From positions 1 to 64,000 of the forward strand of contig NZ_AEUD01000014.1 of NCBI RefSeq assembly GCF_000192435.1: a DNA stretch of 64,000 nt. Reading direction: 5' to 3'. The position numbers and the translations under genes were made by a program. Positions 25,508 to 36,083 of the stretch are shown here, piece after piece (position 1 is the stretch's first letter; each line of letters begins with the position of its first letter). Source of the stretch: Gordonia neofelifaecis NRRL B-59395 (GTDB lineage Bacteria; Actinomycetota; Actinomycetes; Mycobacteriales; Mycobacteriaceae). Under the pieces are notes generated by a model. It had not been told where the DNA came from and searched no databases. It saw only the letters and a program-made list of their open reading frames with translations.

Positions 25508-26869
25508 TCAGTAGTTGCGCACATACATGGGCGCCAGGTACCAGCCCTGGTCACCATAGGCGGTGATCATGTAGGCGTAAGGCCGGATGTGGTCACCGCT
25601 GTACAAGGGCACTCGCCACCAGGTCACGGCCTGCGCGGGGACCCCCGCCTCCTTGCCGTGCACCACCCGACGCACCAGCTGTTCCAGGTCACGTCCGGTT
25701 CCGCTGTTGATCACGGCGAGCTCGGGCGACAGGAACTGCGGGAGATTTCCCGGGCACCCGACCGTCTTCGGGCAGAGATGTCCGCGGACGTACGCGGGTC
25801 GGCCGGGCTGACTCGACGTTCCGGGGAGCGGTTTGCCGCTGACCGTCGGACCGCCGAGCGCATCTCCGTCCTCGGTCAGGTGCGCCACCAGTGCGGTCTG
25901 CCTGCCGAGCGAGTCGAGCGGTCCGGCGAAGATTCGCGTGCTCCCGTGCACGACGACCACCGGAGCGCTGTTTCCGATCGCGTCGCCGAGTCCGGGCGTG
26001 TAGAGCTCGAAGCTCAGGCCCTGCGAGTTCGCCGCGGCGATGTCGGTCAGGGCCGGGCTCGTGATGGCCGACCACGCGTACGACAGTGCGGTCATCTGTT
26101 CCGGGCTCATACCCGGGCCGATCGCATTGGTCGGCGCCGGCGTCCAACGGAATGCGTTGGGACCGCTGGTGATCGAGTTCGGCAGCGTCGCGGGCTGCAG
26201 ATTGCTCGGACCGTAGCTCTGCGCCGGGCTGTACGACTGCGCGCCGATCTCCTTCCCGAGCTGCGTGATCACCTGCGCCATCGGGGAGAGATCGACCGTC
26301 GGCTGTGCGGGTTTGGACACCGACGCGGTCGGCCCCGCCTGGGCGGCGGGTGGCGGTGCGGGCAACGTCGGTTTCGGCGCGGAGGGCGGAGTCGGAACTC
26401 TCGGGGCCGGGACCTGAGGTGCTGGAGCTTGAGGTGCTGGAGCTTGAGGTCCTGGAACCTGGGGTGCGGGGGCTTGAGGAGCCGGCGCCGAGGGCGCCTT
26501 CGGCGCCGGTCCGGATCCCTTGATGTCAGGGATCCTGACCGAGATGCCGCAGCTCACACCCTGCGCTTCGAGCGCGGCGATGGCCGCCATCAACGCTGAC
26601 TTCTCCGCAGCGAGCTCCGCGGCATTCAGGTTGTACGCGATCTGAGCGGCCGTCCCGCCCGCCGCAGCGGCGGGCGCGGCCGCGTTGTGCGCGAGGATCC
26701 GGGCGTTGAGCTGTGTCACCTGTGCGGCGATCGCGGCCGCCTCGGCGTTCACGGCGGCGCACGTCACCGGATCCGCCGCAGCGACCGGCACCGCGCTGTG
26801 CACCAGTCCCGCAGCACTGAGGGTCACGGCGGCAGCCATGGCTGCCAGACGAATAGATTTGGGCCGCAA
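25508..26869 (-). CDS. secreted Pro/Ala-rich protein with NUC-like (non-specific endonuclease) C-terminus
   Basis: A 453-residue protein. Signal peptide about 1-32 (VPVAAADP junction), an Ala-rich helical region (about 35-105), a Pro/Ala low-complexity linker of PAPQ and PAPQV units (about 120-190), then a globular C-terminus. The last ~140 residues resemble toxin-type DNA/RNA non-specific endonucleases: YVRGHLCPKTVG with His364 as candidate base, an Asn in AVINSGTG as candidate metal ligand, a Glu in GRDLEQLVRRV, and a VPLYSGDHIRP strand. It could be a secreted nuclease or effector. Function is inferred from motif order only. No obvious immunity gene is adjacent. Confidence 0.55.
   Translation of the reverse strand: MRPKSIRLAAMAAAVTLSAAGLVHSAVPVAAADPVTCAAVNAEAAAIAAQVTQLNARILAHNAAAPAAAAGGTAAQIAYNLNAAELAAEKSALMAAIAALEAQGVSCGISVRIPDIKGSGPAPKAPSAPAPQAPAPQVPGPQAPAPQAPAPQVPAPRVPTPPSAPKPTLPAPPPAAQAGPTASVSKPAQPTVDLSPMAQVITQLGKEIGAQSYSPAQSYGPSNLQPATLPNSITSGPNAFRWTPAPTNAIGPGMSPEQMTALSYAWSAITSPALTDIAAANSQGLSFELYTPGLGDAIGNSAPVVVVHGSTRIFAGPLDSLGRQTALVAHLTEDGDALGGPTVSGKPLPGTSSQPGRPAYVRGHLCPKTVGCPGNLPQFLSPELAVINSGTGRDLEQLVRRVVHGKEAGVPAQAVTWWRVPLYSGDHIRPYAYMITAYGDQGWYLAPMYVRNY
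26416..26445. repeat. 15-bp tandem repeat in the Pro/Ala linker
   Basis: Two exact adjacent copies of GAGGTGCTGGAGCTT (26416-26430, 26431-26445), with decayed copies continuing to about 26480. They encode the PAPQA units of the secreted protein's linker, so length changes stay in frame. Confidence 0.8.
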
Positions 26870-26994
26870 GGTGTTCCCCTTAGATCAACAGTCCGATATC
26901 GAATCGCAGCCATACTCCCAGCGCACCGGCGGACACGCCATCTGCCGTCCGCCGACCGAATGACCCGTCCGCCGCGACGCGCAGTCAGCGAAAA

Positions 26995-27047
26995 GACTTG
27001 TGCCGTATTCCGTTACCCGAATCGGGTAACGGAATACGGCACGAGTC
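26995..27047. terminator. 26-bp palindrome after accD4
   Basis: Arms 26995-27020 and 27022-27047 pair with one G-U-type mismatch around one central base. It lies 17 nt downstream of the accD4 stop on the minus strand. It contains the CTTGTGCCGT core shared with the other palindromes. No U-tract. Confidence 0.75.
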
Positions 27048-27064
27048 GGTGCGGAGCCGGACTA

Positions 27065-28636
27065 CTAGATCGGCATCAGGTAGTGCTTGCGCGGGTTCCG
27101 CAGCACCTGCTTGTCACGGAGCTGTGCGAGCGCCTTGCGGAGCTGCAGGCGGGTCTGCGCGGGTTCGATCACCGCGTCGACGTAGCCCTTCTCCGCCGCG
27201 AGGTACGGCGTGGCCATCATCGCGTTGTAGAACGAGATGAAGTCCTGGCGCACCTTGTCGGCGTCGTTGGCCGACAGGCCCTCGGTCTGTCGACGGGTGA
27301 GAATCGCCGCCGCAGACTCCGCGCCCATGACGGCGATCTTGGCCGTCGGCCACGCGAAGTTGATGTCGGCGCCGAGCTGCTTGGAGCCCATCACCGCGTA
27401 CGCGCCACCGTAGGCCTTGCGCAGCACCACGGTGATCTTGGGGACGTCCGCCTCCACGTACGCGTACAGGAACTTGCCCGACCGCCGGATGGTGCCCTTC
27501 TGCTCCTCGACGAGTCCGGGCAGGATGCCCGGGGTGTCGACGAGGAAGATCAGCGGGATGTTGTACGCATTGCAGATGCGCACGAAGCGGGTCGCCTTCT
27601 CGGACGAGTCGGTGTCGATGGTGCCCGCCATCACGCTCGGCTGGTTGGCGACGATGCCGACGCTGCGACCGTCCACGCGGGCGAAACCGGTCAGGATGTT
27701 CGGCGCGAAGAGCTCGCCGACCTCGTGGAAGGCACCGTCGTCGAACAGACGGATGATGATGTCCCGCATGTCGTAGCCGGCGTTGTCATTGTCGGGCATG
27801 AACTCGTTGAGGCTCAGATCCGACTCGGTGATCTCCGGCTCGAGGCCCGGGTTGATGACCGGCGGCTGCTCGTGCGCGCTCGACGGCATGTACTGCAGGT
27901 ACTCGCGCACCCACTCGAAGGCGGCGGCCTCGTCGGGGGCGATGTGGTGGATGTTGCCCCACCGTGCCTGATTGTGGGCGCTGCCGAGGTCCTCCGCCGA
28001 GATCTCCTCGCCGGTCGTCTGCTTGATGACGTCCGGACCGGTGACGAACATGTAGCTCTTGTCCTCGACCGCCACCAGGATGTCGGTGTTGGCCGGCGTG
28101 TAGACGGCACCGCCCGCGCACTTGCCCAGGATCACCGAGATCTGCGGCGCCAGACCCGAGAGCAGGTCGTTGCGGCGGCCCATCTCGGCGTACCAGGCGA
28201 GCGAGGTGACGGCGTCCTGGATGCGCGCACCCGCGGAGTCGTTGATGCCGACCATCGGGCAGCCGAGCTTGCCCGCCCATTCCATCAGCGCCGACACCTT
28301 GCGACCGAACATCTCGCCGACGGTGCCGCCCATCACGGTCTGGTCGTGGCTGAACGCCGCGACCGGACGACCGTGCACCAGGCCGTGGCCGGTGACCACA
28401 CCGTCGCCGTAACCGGTCTCGCCGGCGCCCGGCATCTTGGCGAGCGCTCCGACCTCGACGAAGGTGCCGGGATCGAACAGCAGTTCCAGCCGGGCACGTG
28501 GCGAGAGGATGCCCTTCTTGGCGCGCTTGGCGATCGCCTTCTCGCCGCCGGGCTCCTTCGCCAGTTCCAGCTTCTCGCGCAGGTCGGCGAGCTTGGCAGC
28601 AGTCGTGTCACTCACTCCGTGCGCCCTTTCCGTCAC
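27065..28636 (-). CDS. accD4: AccD4, acyl-CoA carboxylase beta subunit (carboxyltransferase)
   Basis: A 523-residue biotin-dependent carboxyltransferase. With AccA3, AccD5 and AccE it carboxylates the C24-26 acyl-CoA that Pks13 condenses with meromycolate. Both crotonase-like halves are present: [20 protein letters not shown] and [11 protein letters not shown] in the first, [11 protein letters not shown] and [15 protein letters not shown] in the second. GTG at 28636 overlaps the pks13 stop (GTGA), so the two are translationally coupled; a GTG at 28615 is an alternative. Order fadD32-pks13-accD4 is the mycobacterial one. Confidence 0.94.
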   Translation of the reverse strand: MTERAHGVSDTTAAKLADLREKLELAKEPGGEKAIAKRAKKGILSPRARLELLFDPGTFVEVGALAKMPGAGETGYGDGVVTGHGLVHGRPVAAFSHDQTVMGGTVGEMFGRKVSALMEWAGKLGCPMVGINDSAGARIQDAVTSLAWYAEMGRRNDLLSGLAPQISVILGKCAGGAVYTPANTDILVAVEDKSYMFVTGPDVIKQTTGEEISAEDLGSAHNQARWGNIHHIAPDEAAAFEWVREYLQYMPSSAHEQPPVINPGLEPEITESDLSLNEFMPDNDNAGYDMRDIIIRLFDDGAFHEVGELFAPNILTGFARVDGRSVGIVANQPSVMAGTIDTDSSEKATRFVRICNAYNIPLIFLVDTPGILPGLVEEQKGTIRRSGKFLYAYVEADVPKITVVLRKAYGGAYAVMGSKQLGADINFAWPTAKIAVMGAESAAAILTRRQTEGLSANDADKVRQDFISFYNAMMATPYLAAEKGYVDAVIEPAQTRLQLRKALAQLRDKQVLRNPRKHYLMPI

Positions 28637-31600
28637 TTCTCGGTCTTGAGGTCGGCCATGCGGCGAGTCAGGTCTGCTCCGACCTTCGCGACGTAGGGCT
28701 CATCGACGATAGCCAGATGGTCGCCGCCGATGTGGATGATCTCGAGATCGTCGACCACCTCGCCCCAGCGACCGTCCTCATCGATCTCGGCCCACTGCGG
28801 CTCCAGTTCGATCGCGCCGTCGTGCATCTTGTCGGCGCGGTAGAGGACCACCTTGCCGTCGTACTTCGACGGATTGATCTCGGTCAGCGCGCGGTTGTCG
28901 AGGAACGACGTCCGCTGATGCTCGATGATGCCGCCGGGGATCTTGGTGCCCGACATCGACATCATCTCGGTGATGATCGCGAACTGCTCGTTGTCGTCGG
29001 CGGCGACCAGCCGGTCCATCGGGATCGGCACGTCCTCGTCGAGTCCGTAGGTCTTGATCGCGAACGCCTTCCACCGCTCCAGACGCGCCCGCTTGTTCTC
29101 CGGCGTGTCGGGAACGTCCTGGCTCGGACGCACGACGTCGATCAGTCCGACGAACGCGATCTCCTCGCCCTGCTCGCGGAGCAGCTGCGCGGCGCCGTAC
29201 GCCAGCGCACCGCCGAGGGACCAGCCGACCAGCACGTACGGACCGTGCGGCTGCACCTCGCGCAGGCGCGGCATGTACTCCCGGACCCGCTCCTCGATGG
29301 TGCCCTCGACGCGGTCGAAGCCGATCACCGGCTGATCCTCCGGCAGTCGCTTGAGCAGCGCCTCGTACGCCGAGGTGTTGCCGCCCGCCGGGTGGAACAC
29401 GAGCATCGGCGTCGGGTCGCCCGCGGTGGTTTCGAAGGTGTGCTTCGACTTGCCGTCGGCGTCCTTCGGCACCTGCAGGAACCGGAGGAAGCCGTCGATG
29501 TCGGCCGAGGCCTCCATGTGCTGACGGACGTAGTTCGACAGCTCCTCGATGGTCTCCGAATCGAGCACGTCCTCGACGTCGATCTCGCCGCCGGTCCGCT
29601 CGTTCAGCCGTTCGGTGAGCTTCTCCGCAGTGTCCTCGTCGAGCACCGGGAGCTTGTTGAACACGCCGCCCGCCGACTTGCCCGTGACGACCGCGTAGAC
29701 GCCGTACGCCAGGCGCTCGGCCGCATCACGCGGCGGGACGTCCGTCCCCGCGGCCTCCGCCACCGACGCCTGGTCGGTGATGGTGGGGGCCGGGGTGGCT
29801 GGGGTGATGTCGGCGTCTGGGGCTGGGGATCTCGATGCGCTCGGTCGCTCCGCTCCCTCGCTTACTCGATCAGCCTGAGGAAGGTCAGCATCCGCAGCCT
29901 GAGGAAGGTCAGCGTCCGCAGCCTGAGGAGTCTCAGCGACCTCAACCTGCTTTGAAGGCTCCGGCGCCTGGGGCGCCTCCGCTTTCAAAGCATCCTTCGC
30001 CAGTTCTTCGTCGATGTAGGCGTTCAGCGCGGCGGTGTCGAGCTCGCCGCCGTCGGCCGAGTTGTTCAACTCGTCGAGCTGATCGCGGTGCGTGACCGCG
30101 AAGGCGACGAACTTCTCGACGTCGGAGAGGTTGGCCTGACGCATCGCCTGCAGCTGGAGCTGCGGGATCTCGAACTCGTACTCGACGCGGTTCTTGATGC
30201 GGACCGCCATCAGCGAGTCCAGCCCCAGCTCGATCAGCGGGATCTCGCGCGGCAGGTCCTCCGGGTCGTAACCCATGGACTCACCGACGATCACTGCCAG
30301 ACGGTCGCCGACGCTCTCACCCGAGTCCGGACTCCAGCGATTGCCGATGTCCTCGACCACCTCGTCCTCGACCACCAGCTTCTCGTCGACGAAGCCTGAG
30401 GCCTTCGCGGCATCCGCGGCGGTCTGTGTCCCCGCAGCATCGACCGCGGGCGCACCCGCGACCGGCGCACCGGTGACCGCCGCCTGGTAGACCAGCGCGA
30501 AACCACCCTGCGGTCCGGCGTGGACACTGATCGCGGCGCCGCCCGGATGGCGGGTGAGCGTGGTGGTCACGGTGCCGTCGGCGGGGAACTCACCGCTCGC
30601 CTCCACCGCGGCGATCGCCGCGTCGGAGCCGAGCACCTGCTTCGCCGCGGCGAGTACCAGCTCCCGCGGATCGACGACCGCGGACGAGTTGACCTCCCAC
30701 GCGTGCCTGCCGTCGGGGAGTGCGACGTGCGCACCGGGAATCGAGCCCGCGCCCGAGCCGGAGGCGATCGTCGCGTCGATCCAGTACGGCTTGCGCTCGA
30801 AGCGCGTGCGCGGAATGTTCGCGAAACGCTGGTCCGGTCCGCTGCCGAACAGTGAGGCGACGTCGACCGGGTGGCCGTGCACGTAGAGCTTCATCAGCGC
30901 GTTGACCAGGCCGTAGCTCTCGTCCTCCTTGCGCCGGAGGGTCTCGATGAGCTCGGCGTCGTGAACGCCCGCGCCGAAGGTGGTCGCGGCGACCGAGATC
31001 AGCACCGCCGGGTTCGGCGACAGCTCGACGAACGTACGGTGACCGGCCTCCACGGACTTCGCGATGGCCTGGGCGAACCAGACGCTGTGCCGCAGTCCCT
31101 TCAGGTAGTACTCGATCGTGAAGACGTCGGGCGTGCCCGGGCGGTAGAAGGTCTCGCGATCCACCGAGCTGTAGACGCCGTACTTCAGTCGCTGCGGCTC
31201 GATGCCGGTGATCTCGTACGACAGCTCGCCGAGCAGCGGGTCCATCTGCGACGTGTGGCTGGCGCCCTTGGTCTGCAGCTTGCGGCCCAGCTTGCCCTCG
31301 GCCTCGGCGCGCGCGACGATCGCATCCACCTGCGGGCCCGGCCCACCGATGACGGTGTGCGTCGGGGCCGCATAGACGCAGATCTCCAGATCGGGGTAGT
31401 CGACCAGGACGTCGTTGATGTCGTCGGCGCTGTATTCGACCAGCGCCATGAACCGCACGGCGTCGCCGGTCAGCATCGCCTCGCCCTCGCCCATCAGGCG
31501 CGAGCGCTGGCAGATCACGCGGGTCGCGTCCTCCAACGACAGCCCGCCGCTGATGTACGCGGCCGAGGCCTCACCCATCGAGTGCGGCACCAGCACGCCG

Positions 31601-33969
31601 GGCTCGGCGCCATAATGACGCATGGTGTCGGCGAGCGCCACCTGGATGGTGTAGATGCCGATCTGCGCGGTCTCGATCTCGTAGGTCCGGGCGTCGTCGA
31701 GGAAGATCTCGACCATCGAGTAGCCCAGCTCGCGCTGGATGTACTCGTCGACGCGATCGGCGTACTTCGCGAACACCGGGTTCTCCGTGTACAGCTGCTT
31801 GGCCATCTTGCGGTGCTGCGAACCGAAGCCCGACAGCAGCCAGACGGCCGACGCCGCATCCGGCGAGTCGCAGGTGTAGACGAACGGGAGCGCCTTGCCG
31901 TCGGCGACGGCACGCATGCCCTTGACCGCGTCCTCGTGGGTCCGCGCCATCACGACGGATCGGGTACGACCGTGGTTGCGATGGGCCAGCGCGCGACCGA
32001 TCTGGACCAGCGGCGTCTGCTTGCCCTCGTCCGACTCCAGCCATTCGACGAGGTCGGCCGCGGCCTTGCGCCGGCGCGAGGCCAGGAAGCCGGAGATCAC
32101 CAGCGGCACCACGGCGCCCTCGACGGCGGCGGGCGCGAAACCGTCCGCCGGATCCACCGGAGGGGCCTCCGCGACGACCGGTGCCTTCTTCGCCTGCGCC
32201 GCGAGCACGGCCCGCTCGGCCTCGGTCAGGTAGTCGTCGTCATCGTCGAATTCATCGACGACAGGGGCCTGCGCCGCCACCTCGACCGGCGCCTGCGCGG
32301 CGTCGTCGTAGTCGGACGGCAGCACCTCGCGGACGACGATGTGCGCATTGGTTCCGCCGAAGCCGAAACCCGAGACACCGGAGATCGCGTGGCCGGAGTA
32401 GCGCGGCCAGTCGGTCGGTTCGGTGATCACGCGCAGGTTCGTGGCCTCGAACTGAATGTACGGGTTGGGTCCGACATAGTTCAGCGACGCGGGCAGCCGG
32501 TCGTTCTGCAACGACAGCACGACCTTCGCGAGCGCGCCCGCGCCGGCGGCCGACTCCATGTGGCCGAAGTTGGTCTTGGCCGAGCCGAGCAGCATCGGCG
32601 CGTCGCCGGTGCGGCCGCGGCCGACCACGCGGCCGAGGGCGTCGGCCTCGATCGGGTCGCCGAGCACGGTGCCCGTACCGTGCGCCTCGACGTAGTCGAC
32701 GGTGCGCGGATCGATCGCGGCGTCGGTGTACGCCGAACGCAGCACCTCCACCTGCGCCTCCGGGTTGGGCGCGAAGATGCCGTTGGACCGGCCGTCGGAG
32801 TTCACCGCGGAACCGGCCACCACCGCGAGCACGGTGTCGCCGTCGCGGCGGGCGTCGGCCATGCGCTTGAGGACGAACACGCCGCCGCCCTCGGCGCGGA
32901 TCATGCCGTTCGCGTCCGACGAGAAGGCCTTGATCCGGCCGTCCTCGGCCTGTGCGCCGATCTGGTCGAAGCCGAGCGTGGCGGCCGGTGTGATCAGCAT
33001 GTTGACGCCGCCGGCGACGACGACGTCGGAGTCGCCGTTCCGCAGGCTCCGCACGCCCTCATGCACGGCCACCAGGGATGACGAGCACGCGGTGTCGATC
33101 GCGAGCGACGGTCCGTGGAAGTCGAAGAAGTACGACACCCGGTTGGCGATGATCGACGTCGCCGTGCCGGTGAGGGCGTACGCCGCCGTCTCCGACGCAC
33201 CTTCGCCGAGGCCGAGTGTCGCCAGCATCTGGTAGTCGTTGGTGGAGGTGCCCATGAAGACGCCCACCTGTCCGCCGCGCAGGTCGCTCGGCGGGATGTG
33301 TGCGTGCTCGAGCGCCTCCCACGTCAGTTCCAGAGCGAGGCGCTGCTGCGGGTCGACGTTCTCGACCTCGCGGGGGCTCATCTGGAAGAAGTCGGCGTCG
33401 AAGCCCTTGACGTCGTCCAGATAGCCGCCGTGGACGTTGCCGTTCTCGATGGCCTCGGCCAACCGCGGATCGGCCTTGAACTCCAGCCAGCGGTCGTCGG
33501 GCAGATCGCTGATGCCGTCGGAACCGCCGATCAGCGCCTCCCACGTGGACTCCGGGGTGTTCCCCGCCTTCGGGAAGCGGGTCGCGAGACCCACGATCGC
33601 GATGTCGTCGTCGGCGGACCGTTCGCGTTCCCAGAACCGGTCGGCCTCGACGTCGAGACCGGCGTCCGGGTCGCCCTCGATCACGCGCTTGGCGAGCGAC
33701 GCGATCGTCGGATGGGTGTAGACGACCGTCGCGGTGAGCACGACACCCGTCTTGTCCTCGACGTCCGCGGCCAGCGCCACGGCGTCGCGGGACGACAGTC
33801 CGAACTCCTCCATGGGCCGATCGACGGAGATGTTGTCCGCGGGCTGCCCGGTCGCCTCGGCGACCCAGGCTCGCAGCCAGTCGCGCAGATCTTCGACGGT
33901 CAGATCGCCGACGGTCTCGCCGTTCGAGCCGGCGTTCTCCGTCGATGCAGTGTTTTCAGTTTCAGACAT
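28633..33969 (-). CDS. pks13: Pks13, mycolic acid condensing polyketide synthase
   Basis: A 1778-residue type I PKS that performs the final Claisen condensation of mycolic acid synthesis. Domains: N-terminal ACP (about 15-95, Ser60 in GLSSRD), KS (about 110-530, Cys295 in DTACSSS), AT (about 700-1010, Ser797 in PHSMGEA), C-terminal ACP (about 1215-1290, Ser1252 in LGLDSLMAV), low-complexity linker (about 1320-1400), thioesterase (about 1500-1778, Ser1584 in GWSLGG). As I recall it is some 45 residues longer than the M. tuberculosis protein; the linker holds an 8-residue tandem repeat and an in-frame palindromic repeat. TAGGCT lies 7 nt before the ATG, and a terminator separates it from fadD32. 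Confidence 0.96.
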   Translation of the reverse strand: MSETENTASTENAGSNGETVGDLTVEDLRDWLRAWVAEATGQPADNISVDRPMEEFGLSSRDAVALAADVEDKTGVVLTATVVYTHPTIASLAKRVIEGDPDAGLDVEADRFWERERSADDDIAIVGLATRFPKAGNTPESTWEALIGGSDGISDLPDDRWLEFKADPRLAEAIENGNVHGGYLDDVKGFDADFFQMSPREVENVDPQQRLALELTWEALEHAHIPPSDLRGGQVGVFMGTSTNDYQMLATLGLGEGASETAAYALTGTATSIIANRVSYFFDFHGPSLAIDTACSSSLVAVHEGVRSLRNGDSDVVVAGGVNMLITPAATLGFDQIGAQAEDGRIKAFSSDANGMIRAEGGGVFVLKRMADARRDGDTVLAVVAGSAVNSDGRSNGIFAPNPEAQVEVLRSAYTDAAIDPRTVDYVEAHGTGTVLGDPIEADALGRVVGRGRTGDAPMLLGSAKTNFGHMESAAGAGALAKVVLSLQNDRLPASLNYVGPNPYIQFEATNLRVITEPTDWPRYSGHAISGVSGFGFGGTNAHIVVREVLPSDYDDAAQAPVEVAAQAPVVDEFDDDDDYLTEAERAVLAAQAKKAPVVAEAPPVDPADGFAPAAVEGAVVPLVISGFLASRRRKAAADLVEWLESDEGKQTPLVQIGRALAHRNHGRTRSVVMARTHEDAVKGMRAVADGKALPFVYTCDSPDAASAVWLLSGFGSQHRKMAKQLYTENPVFAKYADRVDEYIQRELGYSMVEIFLDDARTYEIETAQIGIYTIQVALADTMRHYGAEPGVLVPHSMGEASAAYISGGLSLEDATRVICQRSRLMGEGEAMLTGDAVRFMALVEYSADDINDVLVDYPDLEICVYAAPTHTVIGGPGPQVDAIVARAEAEGKLGRKLQTKGASHTSQMDPLLGELSYEITGIEPQRLKYGVYSSVDRETFYRPGTPDVFTIEYYLKGLRHSVWFAQAIAKSVEAGHRTFVELSPNPAVLISVAATTFGAGVHDAELIETLRRKEDESYGLVNALMKLYVHGHPVDVASLFGSGPDQRFANIPRTRFERKPYWIDATIASGSGAGSIPGAHVALPDGRHAWEVNSSAVVDPRELVLAAAKQVLGSDAAIAAVEASGEFPADGTVTTTLTRHPGGAAISVHAGPQGGFALVYQAAVTGAPVAGAPAVDAAGTQTAADAAKASGFVDEKLVVEDEVVEDIGNRWSPDSGESVGDRLAVIVGESMGYDPEDLPREIPLIELGLDSLMAVRIKNRVEYEFEIPQLQLQAMRQANLSDVEKFVAFAVTHRDQLDELNNSADGGELDTAALNAYIDEELAKDALKAEAPQAPEPSKQVEVAETPQAADADLPQAADADLPQADRVSEGAERPSASRSPAPDADITPATPAPTITDQASVAEAAGTDVPPRDAAERLAYGVYAVVTGKSAGGVFNKLPVLDEDTAEKLTERLNERTGGEIDVEDVLDSETIEELSNYVRQHMEASADIDGFLRFLQVPKDADGKSKHTFETTAGDPTPMLVFHPAGGNTSAYEALLKRLPEDQPVIGFDRVEGTIEERVREYMPRLREVQPHGPYVLVGWSLGGALAYGAAQLLREQGEEIAFVGLIDVVRPSQDVPDTPENKRARLERWKAFAIKTYGLDEDVPIPMDRLVAADDNEQFAIITEMMSMSGTKIPGGIIEHQRTSFLDNRALTEINPSKYDGKVVLYRADKMHDGAIELEPQWAEIDEDGRWGEVVDDLEIIHIGGDHLAIVDEPYVAKVGADLTRRMADLKTEK
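29828..29871. repeat. palindromic repeat element in frame inside pks13
   Basis: A 44-bp imperfect palindrome bounded by GATCTCGATGCG and ACTCGATC, with core GCTCCGCTCCCTCGC (29847-29861). The complement of the core recurs at 1018-1032 as GCGAGGGAGCGGAGC in an intergenic stem. Inside pks13 it is read without a stop as [15 protein letters not shown] (about residues 1367-1381) in the ACP-TE linker. It looks like a copy of a dispersed intergenic repeat that was inserted and tolerated. Confidence 0.6.
29871..29942. repeat. three 24-bp tandem repeats in the pks13 linker
   Basis: Units at 29871-29894, 29895-29918 and 29919-29942. The first two differ at one base; the third is more diverged. On the coding strand they give the eight-residue unit ADADLPQA (about residues 1343-1367). 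Unit length is a multiple of three, so copy-number change would alter linker length without frameshift. Confidence 0.85.
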
Positions 33970-33976
33970 CAGGTCC

Positions 33977-33982
33977 AGCCTA
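33977..33982 (-). promoter_or_regulatory. pks13 -10 box
   Basis: TAGGCT on the minus strand, 7 nt before the pks13 ATG, fits the TANNNT -10 of a leaderless promoter. The same hexamer at the same spacing precedes the lipoprotein start (38750), and 8 nt before glf (48584). No clear Shine-Dalgarno is present. Confidence 0.45.
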
Positions 33983-34022
33983 CCGATCACGTTAATCGTT
34001 ATAAGAGCGTGTCATAGCAAAC

Positions 34023-34057
34023 AGGCCCGGTACGTCACGTCGTGACATACCGGGCCT
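34023..34057 (-). terminator. stem-loop between fadD32 and pks13
   Basis: Arms of 16 nt (34023-34038, 34042-34057) pair with one mismatch around GTC, 9 nt after the fadD32 stop. It would end or attenuate fadD32 transcription before pks13. No U-tract. Confidence 0.65.
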
Positions 34058-34066
34058 GCCGCTGTC

Positions 34067-35968
34067 TCATGCGTCCGCGTCGGGGAATGCCGTCTGCTGG
34101 TAGCCACCGCGGAGGGTTCCGTCGATGTATGCCGCCTTGGTGGCGCGCCGGGCGATCTTGCCGCTCGACGTACGCGGGATCGACCCCGCGGGCACCAGGA
34201 GCAGGTCGCGGACCATCACTCCGTGCCGACCGGCGACCGCGGCGCGGACGATGTCCGCGATCTCCTGCGGATCGCTCCGGCGGCCCGGACCGCGCTCGGC
34301 GACGACCACCAGCTGCTCGGACGCGTCGTCGGCGTCGTATGTGAGACCGCTGTGACCGTTCTCGAAGACCTCACGCGGGAGTTGGTTCGACGGCACCGCG
34401 AATGCGGCGACGAAGCCCGGGCGCAGCGCGGGGCTGGCCTCCTGCGCGCTGAACTCGAGATCCTGCGGGTAGTGGTTGCGGCCGTCGACGATCACCAGGT
34501 CCTTGACGCGGCCGGTGATGTACAGCTCGCCGTCGTACCAGACGCCGAAGTCGCCGGTCCGCATCCAGCGGTTGTCGTCGGGTGCACCCTCGGCGTGGCT
34601 GCCGGTCGGGAGCATCTTGGCGACGGAGTTGTGGAACGTGGCGACGGTCTCCTCGTCCTTGTTCCAGTAGCCCTCGCCGATGTTCATGCCATTGAGCCAG
34701 ATCTCGCCGACACGGCCGTCGGGCTGCTCCTCACCGGTCTCCGGGTCGACGATCACGGCCCACTGACTCAGCGCCACCTGACCGCACGAGACCTGCGCGA
34801 CGGCGCCCTCGGCGTCGGCGTCGACGGGCACGAACTCACCCTGGTTCAGCTTGTCGCGGTCGACGTAGTTGATCAGCGCCTCGTTGTCGCGCTGGGTGGC
34901 CGACACGAACAGCGTGGCCTCGGCCATGCCGTAGCAGGGCTTGATCGCCTTCGGCGACAGTCCGTAGGGCGCGAACGCCTCGTTGAACTTGCGCATCGAA
35001 CTGACGGTGACCGGCTCGGAGCCGTTGATCAGACCGATCACGTTCGACAGGTCGAGCGACTCGCCCTCGTGCGGCAGTCCGCGGGCGGCGGCGTGCTCGT
35101 AGGCGAAGTTGGGTGCCGCCGCGTAAGTCGGGGCGTGATCGTCGACCGCCGCGAGCTCACGGATCCATCGCCCGGGCCGGCGCACGAACGCCTGCGGGCT
35201 CATGATCGTCACGTACCGTCCGCCGAGCGCCGGGAGGATGACCGTCAGCAGGCCCATGTCGTGGAACATCGGCAGCCAGGTGACGCCGCGCGCGTTCCGG
35301 TCGATCTCGATGGTGTCGTAGATCTGCAGGCAGTTCGCGGCGACGGCCTCGTACGTGATCTCGACGCCCGCGGGCACGCGAGTGGAGCCCGAGGTGTACT
35401 GCAGGTACGCGACGGAGTCGAGGCTGTTGCGGTCGGCGACCGGCGGAACCCAGGTCGCCCCCACCGAGTCCGGCACTGCGTCGACGGCGATGACGCGCGG
35501 ACGATCCTTGGCCGGGCGGTCGGAGAAGAAGTCGCGGACGGCCTCGGCCGACTTCGTCGAGGTCAGGATCGCCGACGGCTGACAGTCCGCGAGGACCGCG
35601 ACCAGACGATCGGTGTGTCCCGGCTCGTCGGGGCTGAACAGCGGCACCGCGATGTTGCTCGCGTAGAGCGAGGCGAAGAAGCCGATCACGTACTCCAGCG
35701 ACTGCGGAGCGAGGATCGCCACGCGATCGCCCGGCTGCGTCACCTGCTGCAGTCGTGCGGCGACGGCGCGCAGCCGCTTGCCGAACTGCGCCCAGGTGAG
35801 GTCGATCCGCTCACCGTCGCGCTCGCGGCTGAAATCGAGGAACCGGTAGGCCAGGGTGTCGGCCTGTTCCCGCACGTTGCGCTCGACGTAGTCGACCAGC
35901 GTCACGTCATCTTCGAAATGAAGGTTGCCGGTCTCGTCGAGGAACTGCTCGAACTCGGTATTCAGCAT
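34067..35968 (-). CDS. fadD32: FadD32, long-chain fatty acyl-AMP ligase
   Basis: A 633-residue FAAL enzyme that adenylates meromycolic acid and loads it onto the N-terminal ACP of Pks13. The adenylation P-loop is [11 protein letters not shown] (about residues 185-195); other cores are [33 protein letters not shown] and [15 protein letters not shown]. The C-terminal lysine region [11 protein letters not shown] is intact. AGGAG lies 7 nt before the ATG. It is upstream of pks13, separated by a stem-loop. Confidence 0.95.
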   Translation of the reverse strand: MLNTEFEQFLDETGNLHFEDDVTLVDYVERNVREQADTLAYRFLDFSRERDGERIDLTWAQFGKRLRAVAARLQQVTQPGDRVAILAPQSLEYVIGFFASLYASNIAVPLFSPDEPGHTDRLVAVLADCQPSAILTSTKSAEAVRDFFSDRPAKDRPRVIAVDAVPDSVGATWVPPVADRNSLDSVAYLQYTSGSTRVPAGVEITYEAVAANCLQIYDTIEIDRNARGVTWLPMFHDMGLLTVILPALGGRYVTIMSPQAFVRRPGRWIRELAAVDDHAPTYAAAPNFAYEHAAARGLPHEGESLDLSNVIGLINGSEPVTVSSMRKFNEAFAPYGLSPKAIKPCYGMAEATLFVSATQRDNEALINYVDRDKLNQGEFVPVDADAEGAVAQVSCGQVALSQWAVIVDPETGEEQPDGRVGEIWLNGMNIGEGYWNKDEETVATFHNSVAKMLPTGSHAEGAPDDNRWMRTGDFGVWYDGELYITGRVKDLVIVDGRNHYPQDLEFSAQEASPALRPGFVAAFAVPSNQLPREVFENGHSGLTYDADDASEQLVVVAERGPGRRSDPQEIADIVRAAVAGRHGVMVRDLLLVPAGSIPRTSSGKIARRATKAAYIDGTLRGGYQQTAFPDADA

Positions 35969-36083
35969 CCAATAACTCCTGTACCCGCGCTGTTATGCGC
36001 GGTCTCCATCACTTGATCCGCACGCGTCCACCCTCGGCACACCCCTGCCGCGTCCCCCCGAACGTACGAAAACCTCGGTTAGT

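Noticed and set aside
29871-29942. Repeats as a CRISPR-like array
   Set aside because: Units are contiguous without spacers and lie inside pks13 coding sequence.
30871-33081. Long plus-strand frame opposite pks13
   Set aside because: Shadow of the KS/AT coding region; composition is Arg/Asp/Val-rich with no motif.
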